Positions 1 to 5,387 of a stretch of 54,263 nucleotides of DNA are shown here, in pieces (the stretch's first letter is position 1; the number at the start of each line of letters is the position of its first letter). Origin of the DNA: Pseudomonadota bacterium (GTDB lineage: Bacteria > Desulfobacterota > Desulfobulbia > Desulfobulbales > JAHJIY01). Under the pieces are notes generated by a model, which was not told the DNA's origin, ran no database searches, and saw nothing but the letters and a program-made list of their open reading frames with translations. The stretch is from positions 1 through 54,263 of the forward strand of contig JAHJIY010000017.1 of assembly GCA_018823175.1 (NCBI GenBank), in the 5' to 3' direction. The position numbers were made by a program, and so were the translations under genes.

Positions 1-330
1 AAGCTTCCGGAGCATCAGGTGATTATCATCCAATCTTCTAAATTCAATTACTTTATTCAATTTACCCAAGGTGCCGATCACCCGAGGATCTTTCTGGTCG
101 GTTTTGTTGTTGTCATTGGTCTCAACAACCCTGAATTTGGCTACGGCTTCGGTATTCACAAAATTGGTGAAAAAGCCTAGCCGTCTTGAGGCTCGCATGA
201 GCTTGTTGTGATATTGCCCGGTCGGTTCGCAGATCACTCTCAAATTCTTCCGGCCATTTTCTAATGCAATAGCTTGATATTGCCCTTTCTTCCCTGCGGG
301 CAAGAAGAAGTAATTATGGGGAGATATTAT
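1..330 (-). pseudogene. IS110-family transposase fragment
   Basis: Reading the minus strand from about 303 down to the window edge gives an open frame with the IS110-family DEDD-transposase signature: ICEPTGQYH (the acidic residue of the second catalytic position), then a segment ending VNTEAVAKFR, then the NKTDQKDPRVIG block that corresponds to the family's KTDxxDA motif. A stop codon lies in frame at about 330, and the first catalytic block (GIDVSK-like) is missing. The 5' part of the gene is therefore lost and only a TTG at 303 could start it. The frame is still open at base 1, so the C-terminal part may continue outside the window. It is most likely a decayed insertion sequence bordering the accessory cluster to its right. 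Confidence 0.7.
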
Positions 331-376
331 TTAAAGAAGGGGTGGTGAATATAGTGTTTAATCTTACGAATCGCTC

Positions 377-407
377 TTGACAATTTGAATAGCAATGTAT
401 AACATTG
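377..407 (+). promoter_or_regulatory. Promoter with overlapping palindromic operator before the MEDS regulator
   Basis: TTGACA at 377-382 is a perfect -35 box. A TATAAC/TAACAT -10-like stretch follows at 398-405. A palindrome CAATGT-ATA-ACATTG occupies 393-407 and overlaps the -10, which is the position expected for a repressor or autoregulator. The next gene starts 48 bp downstream and encodes a DNA-binding MEDS protein, so autoregulation is the simplest inference. The palindrome is seen; its function is inferred. Confidence 0.5.
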
Positions 408-454
408 TTTATCATTGTTGACGAGCTCAAGACATCTGTAACAAGGAGAGGCAT

Positions 455-1171
455 ATGGATAAATTACTTACAATAAAAGAGGCCGCCTTATTTTTGAATG
501 TCTCAGAAATGTCTCTCAGGCGTTGGACGAACGCGGGTCAACTTAAGTGTTATCGAGTTGGCGGGAACAAAGAAAGACGTTTCGACCGGCAAGATCTGAT
601 TAATTTCCTTAATCCAGGCCAGAGGGGAACAACCCCACTAGGCCTTGGCGATCACAAAGTCGATAACTCTTCACACATTGTCCAATTTTACCAATCGCTT
701 GATGAAAGCCTGGCCACAGGAATCAACTATATAAGCAAGGGTTTATCTCTGGGCGAGAAAGCTCTAGTCGTCTCAACCGCAGCGAGACTACCTTTGCTGC
801 TTGAAGGGTTGGGAAATAGAGGTTTTCCGGTCGAAAATTTAATTGGCGATGGCTCGATAATAACTGACACCGGCCGATCGATCCCTGCTGAACAAATACA
901 ATTTATGACAAAAGCGGTTTCAACCACCAGAGGGTTCCGCCTTCTTGGCGATATGGCCTGGGCCTTGGAGAAAAAGTGGAGCCTGGATGACTTAACAATC
1001 CTTGAGAATTACACGAACAGTGCATTGGCAGATAAAAACAAACTTTTTCTTTGCCAATATGACATCGAACAATTTCCAGCATCTGTTGCCATGATGGCAT
1101 TGGACACTCACCCCTTGACCTCTTACCGGGGTGAGTTAAAAGAAAGCCCCTACTTTGCAGGGACGGCATAA
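455..1171 (+). CDS. HTH (MerR/excisionase-type)-MEDS domain regulator, DcmR-like
   Basis: 238 aa. Residues 3-55 form a helix-turn-helix of the MerR/excisionase (HTH_17) type, with TIKEAALFLNVSEMSLRRW followed by a basic wing. Residues about 70-225 match the MEDS domain (methanogen/methylotroph, DcmR sensory), beginning SSHIVQFYQSLDES and containing GLSLGEKALVVST. DcmR represses dichloromethane dehalogenase in methylotrophs, and MEDS domains are thought to bind small ligands. The ATG is preceded by AAGGAG at a good distance. The gene is the first of a tight plus-strand series (28 bp to the next start) leading to a selenoprotein. It is probably the ligand-responsive regulator of that series, acting at the palindrome at 393-407. 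The ligand is unknown. Confidence 0.8.
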   Translation: MDKLLTIKEAALFLNVSEMSLRRWTNAGQLKCYRVGGNKERRFDRQDLINFLNPGQRGTTPLGLGDHKVDNSSHIVQFYQSLDESLATGINYISKGLSLGEKALVVSTAARLPLLLEGLGNRGFPVENLIGDGSIITDTGRSIPAEQIQFMTKAVSTTRGFRLLGDMAWALEKKWSLDDLTILENYTNSALADKNKLFLCQYDIEQFPASVAMMALDTHPLTSYRGELKESPYFAGTA

Positions 1172-1199
1172 TCAAAAACACTACACTAGGAGAACAGAC

Positions 1200-1592
1200 A
1201 TGAGCGATTTATTGCATGAGGAAGATGCAACAGGGAAGGCAAAAGAAGTGTACGAAGATATCCAAAAAGCATTCGGCATGGTGCCAAATTTTTTTAAGGC
1301 CCAGGCTGCGGTCGACCCGAATTGGCTTGAACTGAACTGGCTGAGAGAAAAACAGATCATGATTGCGGACAGCGCACTTGACCGTAAAAGCAAGGAGATT
1401 ATTGCCTTGGTCGTATCAATGGTAAATGGCTGCGAGTACTGTTCACTTGCCCATGAAAGTATGGCCAGAATGGTTGGGGCCAGTAAAGCCGAAATCAATG
1501 AGGTCAAAAAAGTAGTGGAATTGTTTTCGAGCTTCAACTCAATAGCTGACTCACTCAAAATCCCCTGCGATATCATGCCACCTACTGAGTAA
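1200..1592 (+). CDS. AhpD-like / carboxymuconolactone decarboxylase family protein
   Basis: 130 aa, helical alkylhydroperoxidase D-like fold. The family signature is present as GCEYCSLAH: Cys78 and Cys81 of a CxxC pair and His85, the redox and proton-relay residues of AhpD-type proteins. The N-terminal segment (KAKEVYEDIQKAFGMVPNF) is typical of 'peroxidase-related' members. The start at 1200 is preferred over an in-frame upstream ATG at 1155 because it has AGGAG just upstream and does not run into the MEDS gene. Close spacing on both sides (28 bp and 17 bp) implies co-transcription with the MEDS and DUF1638 genes. A thiol-disulfide or peroxide-reducing role is likely and could supply electrons to the downstream selenoprotein; that link is inference. 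Confidence 0.8.
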   Translation: MSDLLHEEDATGKAKEVYEDIQKAFGMVPNFFKAQAAVDPNWLELNWLREKQIMIADSALDRKSKEIIALVVSMVNGCEYCSLAHESMARMVGASKAEINEVKKVVELFSSFNSIADSLKIPCDIMPPTE

Positions 1593-1609
1593 AAGATGGA
1601 CCGGACTGG

Positions 1610-2197
1610 ATGAATACTGATACGCCTATAACCTTGGTTGCCTGCGAAATATTTGCGGACGAATTGCCGGCATTTTTGCATAAAAATGGCCGCAATTATG
1701 AGGTGGTATGGCTTGAGGCGGCCCTCCATACCGACATTACAAAACTTAAATCGAAGCTTGAATGTACCTTATCTTCGCTAGCCGACGCGCAAAAAAGAAC
1801 ATGCATACTTTATGGCAACAGCTGCCTGCCTGATGCAAAAGAACTATTTAGCCGCCATGGCGCGCAAAGTTTTTCAGCATGTAACTGCATAGAGGCTTTT
1901 CTTGGCCGGGAAGAAAAACAAAAATATGAGGCCGAGGGTTGTTTCATTATGACACCTGGGTGGGTCCGGGCATGGCCATCCATTATCACTTCTTTAGGTT
2001 GGGATGCAATTGATGTAAGGATGAACCTCGGCCGTTATACAAAAATATTGGTTTTTGATCCCGTAGTTAACCCGCTGACAGATGAAGAGGTAATAAATTT
2101 TTTTGATCTTACCGGTCTCTTTGTGGAGACACTTCCTCTTAGCCTCAGCCATTTTGATAGATTAATAACTAACCTCCTCTCAATGGCAAGCAGATAA
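1610..2197 (+). CDS. DUF1638-like protein of unknown function
   Basis: 195 aa, soluble, no signal peptide. The layout resembles DUF1638: an opening ITLVACEIFADEL strand, a central LYGNSCLPDAKELF segment with a conserved-looking cysteine, then SACNCIEAFLG and a MTPGWVRAWP motif. Several cysteines (in VACEIF, NSCLP and SACNC) could bind metal or be redox-active. DUF1638 proteins are known mostly from methanogens and anaerobic bacteria, often near corrinoid methyltransferase genes. No corrinoid protein or methyltransferase is present here. The gene starts 17 bp after the AhpD-like gene. Its function is not known; a role with the adjoining redox proteins is suggested only by position. The family call comes from motif recall and has not been searched. 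Confidence 0.6.
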   Translation: MNTDTPITLVACEIFADELPAFLHKNGRNYEVVWLEAALHTDITKLKSKLECTLSSLADAQKRTCILYGNSCLPDAKELFSRHGAQSFSACNCIEAFLGREEKQKYEAEGCFIMTPGWVRAWPSIITSLGWDAIDVRMNLGRYTKILVFDPVVNPLTDEEVINFFDLTGLFVETLPLSLSHFDRLITNLLSMASR

Positions 2198-2216
2198 CAC
2201 CCCACAAGAGGGTATA

Positions 2217-2283
2217 AGTGACTTATAAATTGTTTTCTGAAAAGCAGAAGCGTAGACTTCGAGAAAACAATCTGTAAGTCACT
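2217..2283 (+). repeat. 67-bp hairpin between the DUF1638 and selenoprotein genes
   Basis: Two 22-nt arms, 2217-2238 and 2262-2283, are inverted copies differing at two positions (agtgactta...ttgttttct and its reverse complement). The loop contains a small nested GAAG/CTTC stem. No T-tract follows, so it is not a classical terminator. It ends 28 bp before the selenoprotein ATG and could act as an mRNA processing or attenuation structure, or be a small palindromic repeat. Confidence 0.65.
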
Positions 2284-2311
2284 AACATCAAATAACAACT
2301 TAAGGAGAATC

Positions 2312-3544
2312 ATGGCTCGTCTTGCCGATTTACCGGAACCCCTGCGCACCCATATTGCTGATTTGCCCTGTCCTACATTTAACACTAATCCCTGGCAAGA
2401 AGGCCCGCCCTTAACCGCTAGAAGAATAGCGATTATCTCGACGGCGGGCTTACATGTGCGGGGTGATCGCCCGTTTACGGTCATGTCTGGTGATTATCGC
2501 ATAATCCCTGGCACCGTAAGCGCAAATGACCTGGTCATGAGCCATGTCTCCAGCAATTTTGACCGCACCGGCTTTCAGCAGGATTGGAATGTGATCTTCC
2601 CTCTGGATAGACTTAAAGAGCTTGCCAGTCAAGGAACCATCGGGAGTGTCGCCGATTTTCATTATTCATTTATGGGGGCGACAGACCCTCTGCAAATGAC
2701 AACGGCAGTGCGCAACCTGGCCGACATCCTAAAAAAAGACGGCGTCAATGCAGTCCTGCTTGTCCCGGTCTGACCATTTTGTACGCGCGCAGTTGGCGTG
2801 CTTGCCCATTTTCTGGAAGAAGCTAATCTTCCCACCACCCAGATAAGTCTTATTCGCGAACACACTGCAACCATAAACCCACCAAGGGCTTTATGGGTAC
2901 CTTTTGAATTGGGTCGACCTCTTGGAATACCCAATGATGCCGCGTTTCAATCCACGGTGTTATTGGCTTGTTTGAGACTTTTTGACGAAAAAGAAGGACC
3001 TGTCTTAGAGGATTTTGGAGAGAATGTGCCCTCAACTCCCGCCCGAGAAGACCAGGGTGGCGCCTGTCCAATAAATTTTGTCCAGCATACAAATTTTAAC
3101 AGAACTGTGGCAGAGCAATTGGCCATAGCGCTTAGGGAAGAAATTCTCCAACTTAGCCCTTGGTACGATCTTGCCTTAAATAAACATGGCCGTACTACAG
3201 TCGGGGTGAGCGGGATTGATCCGGCAGAATTGGCAGATTTTTTATGCGCATTTCTAGAAGGACTTCCCGCTAATCCACGAGAAGATATTACGCTTACCGA
3301 GACTCTAAAACTTGCGGTTGATGATTTAAAGGCCTTCTATTCTGAAGCGATGGCCGCTCAACCAGGACAACCTCCTACCAGCAGTATGCTCACCAAATGG
3401 TTTTGGCATGAAACAACGGCGGCACAGGTTTTATATGATATCCAAGATGTTTGCCTGCATAGTAATGATGATATGATGCGACTATTGGGGCAATTATTGC
3501 TTATCCCGATGAGACCTGAAGCAGATAAGCTTGCTGTAGTTTAA
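2312..3544 (+). CDS. GrdB-like selenoprotein (glycine/sarcosine/betaine/D-proline reductase B family), TGA = Sec154
   Basis: Read with TGA 2771-2773 as selenocysteine, this is one 410-aa protein. Before the TGA, NFDRTGFQQDWNVIFPLDRL, GTIGSVADFHYSFMGATD and DGVNAVLLVPV match the GrdB-related family. After it the frame continues U-P-F-C-TRAVGVLAHFLEEA, giving the UxxC motif, then LGRPLGIPNDAAFQ and VLEDFGENVP, which are further family features. The remaining 180 residues (WYDLALNKHGRTTVGVSG, KWFWHETTAAQ) look like the C-terminal extension of this subgroup. The frame is identical on both sides of the TGA, and the homology is continuous across it. A strong AAGGAG precedes the ATG. Known relatives reductively cleave C-N bonds in amino acids using a protein-bound selenol; the substrate here is unknown. 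GrdA and GrdC partners are not in the window. Confidence 0.88.
2771..2801 (+). promoter_or_regulatory. Selenocysteine UGA with candidate bacterial SECIS hairpin
   Basis: TGA at 2771-2773 is followed, after 11 nt, by a 6-bp stem (GCGCGC 2785-2790 with GCGTGC 2796-2801, one G-U pair) and a 5-nt loop AGTTG at 2791-2795. The loop starts 17 nt after the UGA, inside the roughly 16-37 nt range known for bacterial SECIS elements, and carries a G and a U-rich tip. The pairing was found by eye, not folded by program. Confidence 0.6.
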
Positions 3545-3858
3545 TATAATGGAGATTAATGGGCCGAGATATCCACTCACCACAAAAAGGCTCCTTCATT
3601 TTGTGATGATGTCTAACTTTAGCCGGAGTAAATAAATAGCTGATTTGTACAATTATTTTTTCCGTACTAAATTCCCAGGTAGAGCATTTCCCATTCTTTC
3701 ATAATAAATAATCGTTGGACCGAAGAGCCAAACGGATGCCCCCTTCACCTTGGAGTACAATCAGGTCGCGAATTCATCCATTAAGTACAATTTTTCAAGT
3801 TAAAAGAGAGACAGATTGATGGTTGAATTCGCGAACACGACAAAGCAAATATATACTT
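3545..3858. other. Intergenic region between convergent genes
   Basis: 314 bp, AT-rich, separating the selenoprotein gene (plus) from the DJ-1 gene (minus). No ORF of note. It holds one clear structure, the inverted repeat described separately at 3766-3834. No convincing T-tract terminator was seen for either gene. Confidence 0.6.
3766..3834. repeat. 16-bp inverted repeat with 37-bp spacer
   Basis: Left arm 3766-3781 (tcgcgaattcatccat) and right arm 3819-3834 are inverted copies with one mismatch. The arms contain TCGCGAATTC. It lies in the convergent gap and could form a cruciform or an RNA hairpin at the 3' end of either transcript, or be the two ends of a very small palindromic element. 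Confidence 0.6.
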
Positions 3859-4494
3859 CTATGAATTTATTTCAATTAGATCCGTTTTCATCAAATCCCA
3901 TTGTTTCTCATATTCCATTATGTAAGCGACCTTGTCTACAAAATCAACATCATAGCCAAAGCGCTTAAGAAGGTGAAAACCGACTTCAATTCCAGATGTA
4001 ATTCCACCACCGGTTACAATACGGCCAGTGTCAACAACTCTATGCCGATCAATTATGCATTTCGGGGCAAGTTGAGCCAAACGATCAATGGGCACAATGG
4101 GTTCATTGGGATCACCATTTTTTCGGTTAGTCGCTTTGATGCCATCAAGTAACCCGGCAACCCCATAGATCCATGATCCTGTACAAACACTAACGAGTAA
4201 TGTTTGCTGCGGTATCGACTTTACAAAATTCAGTAACCTTTGATTATGGATTTCTGGCCTTGTGCCGATCCCGCCAGGAATAAGAAAAGCATCCATACTT
4301 GGATTGTCATTTAAGCCATATTTGGGAATTACCCGTAACCCGGCCGTGGCGACCACCGGAGTGGTGGTATCGCCAACAAGAAATGTCTCCAGTTCGGGGT
4401 CCATTCTCTTGGCAACCGCAAAAACACCGGTTGGTCCCGCCCAGTCAATGACCTCTGCATTGTCAAAAATGTAAATACCTAATCTTTTGTTCAT
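3859..4494 (-). CDS. DJ-1/PfpI family protein (isonitrile hydratase-like)
   Basis: 211 aa. The class I glutamine amidotransferase-like fold is recognised by AEVIDWAGPTGVF near the N terminus (Glu14 and Asp17 in the position of the DJ-1/isonitrile-hydratase acidic residue), FLIPGGIGTRP, and the nucleophile elbow SVCTGSW with Cys104. GGGITSGIEVGFHLL further on is also typical. The ATG at 4494 is chosen because GGAGG stands just upstream; an in-frame GTG 12 bp earlier would place that Shine-Dalgarno inside the gene. The gene lies directly downstream of a TetR gene on the same strand, and the gap between them holds two copies of the TetR-type palindrome. Regulation by that TetR is therefore likely. 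Members include hydratases, glyoxalases and deglycases; the substrate is not determined. Confidence 0.85.
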   Translation of the reverse strand: MNKRLGIYIFDNAEVIDWAGPTGVFAVAKRMDPELETFLVGDTTTPVVATAGLRVIPKYGLNDNPSMDAFLIPGGIGTRPEIHNQRLLNFVKSIPQQTLLVSVCTGSWIYGVAGLLDGIKATNRKNGDPNEPIVPIDRLAQLAPKCIIDRHRVVDTGRIVTGGGITSGIEVGFHLLKRFGYDVDFVDKVAYIMEYEKQWDLMKTDLIEINS

Positions 4495-4521
4495 AACTAC
4501 CTCCACATATCATTATTGTTT

Positions 4522-4535
4522 ACAGACCAGTCTGT
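4522..4535. promoter_or_regulatory. TetR operator copy 1 (DJ-1 gene promoter region)
   Basis: Palindrome ACAGAC-CA-GTCTGT, 28 bp upstream of the DJ-1 start codon. It is identical in both arms to the sites at 4590-4603 and 5226-5239. Placement immediately upstream of the gene suggests direct repression by the TetR protein encoded at 4623-5207. Confidence 0.7.
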
Positions 4536-4589
4536 CTGCTATCTCACGGTTTTTCTGAATACTTTTTTCTAGCCACTTGCTTCTAGCGA

Positions 4590-4603
4590 ACAGACAGGTC
4601 TGT
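4590..4603. promoter_or_regulatory. TetR operator copy 2
   Basis: Palindrome ACAGAC-AG-GTCTGT, centred 68 bp from copy 1 and 19 bp beyond the end of the tetR coding region. Two sites in one short intergenic gap allow cooperative or looped repression of the DJ-1 gene. Confidence 0.7.
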
Positions 4604-4622
4604 CTTGCTGGGCTTAAAAAAA

Positions 4623-5207
4623 TTATTCCGCCAACAAAATTTCTACAGTTTCCTGAGCGGTTTCAATGGGCCAGATTGCATTATAATTTTGACTGGAAAC
4701 AATGGCACCTTCCACCAAAACATAAACTGTCTTAGCCAATTTATCCGGATCAATATTGATCCGGCCCTGATCTGAATCAAATATATCATCTATTGTTTCT
4801 TTGATATATTTTTGTAAGCCATTTTTATGACTGATAACTTCATTTCTTATTTCTGAGTCGGACCGGGGCACTTCTGAAATTATGTTCAAAAATGCACACC
4901 CACGATAATTACTTTCTTGCAGCCATTGCTTAAGAAAAGAAAAAATCCCTAAAAGTTTCTCTTTTGGCGTTGCATTGGGTTGAACGCTGTCCGTTAACCA
5001 ACCCATCCAGATGGTATGGCGAGCTTTGAGGTACGCGATACATAATGCTTCTTTCGAAGGAAACTGCGCGTAGAAAGTAGCTTTTGCAACTTGCGATTCT
5101 GCAATAATTTGATTTATGCCTGTAGCAAGGTAGCCCTGTTTATAAAATAAATTAAGGGCTGTCTCAATTATTCGATCTCTGGCAGTATTTTCTTTGATTG
5201 TTGACAT
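4623..5207 (-). CDS. TetR/AcrR family transcriptional regulator
   Basis: 194 aa. The N-terminal helix-turn-helix covers residues about 10-58 (RDRIIETALNLFYKQGY, then TGINQIIAESQVAKATFYAQFPSKEAL), the classical TetR signature. The rest is the helical ligand-binding and dimer domain. The start ATG has no Shine-Dalgarno; a TTGACA-17-TATTCT promoter ends so close to the ATG that the mRNA should begin at or within a base or two of it, implying leaderless translation. The palindrome ACAGAC-TT-GTCTGT sits in the promoter spacer, so the gene very likely represses itself. Two further copies precede the downstream DJ-1 gene. The inducer is unknown; an electrophile or aldehyde handled by DJ-1 is a guess. 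Confidence 0.9.
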   Translation of the reverse strand: MSTIKENTARDRIIETALNLFYKQGYLATGINQIIAESQVAKATFYAQFPSKEALCIAYLKARHTIWMGWLTDSVQPNATPKEKLLGIFSFLKQWLQESNYRGCAFLNIISEVPRSDSEIRNEVISHKNGLQKYIKETIDDIFDSDQGRINIDPDKLAKTVYVLVEGAIVSSQNYNAIWPIETAQETVEILLAE

Positions 5208-5213
5208 GAACGG

Positions 5214-5242
5214 AGAATAAACCAGACAGACTTGTCTGTCAA
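5214..5242 (-). promoter_or_regulatory. tetR promoter with embedded operator copy 3
   Basis: On the minus strand: TTGACA (5237-5242), a 17-bp spacer, then TATTCT (5214-5219). The operator ACAGAC-TT-GTCTGT at 5226-5239 fills the spacer and overlaps the -35. The predicted start of transcription, about 7 nt past the -10, coincides with the A of the tetR ATG at 5207. Confidence 0.7.
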
Positions 5243-5362
5243 GAAAAGATTATTGGAAAGTGTTTTTGCGAAACCAAAGCCATATCCCGCCACAACCCAG
5301 CCATTATTTTTTTCCTATCCCAAAAGGTCTTACGGGATTCTCCCGTCTCTTCTCGAAATTTA

Positions 5363-5386
5363 AAATCCGGTATTTACAACGGATTT
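5363..5386 (-). terminator. Possible weak terminator of the RND exporter gene
   Basis: AAATCCG / CGGATTT inverted repeat (7 bp, 10-nt loop) immediately after the exporter stop codon on the minus strand, followed by TAAATTT. The stem is short and the T-run poor, so this is tentative. Confidence 0.35.
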
Positions 5387-5387
5387 C

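Noticed and set aside
1181-1729. 182-aa minus-strand frame across the AhpD-like gene
   Set aside because: Opposite a gene with an intact CxxC signature and good ribosome site; no homology pattern.
2798-3544. Second half of the GrdB-like protein as a separate gene starting at 2798
   Set aside because: The supposed start is a GTG/CTT region with no Shine-Dalgarno, 25 bp after the TGA; the sequence joins seamlessly to the preceding frame and contains the UxxC Cys only when read through.
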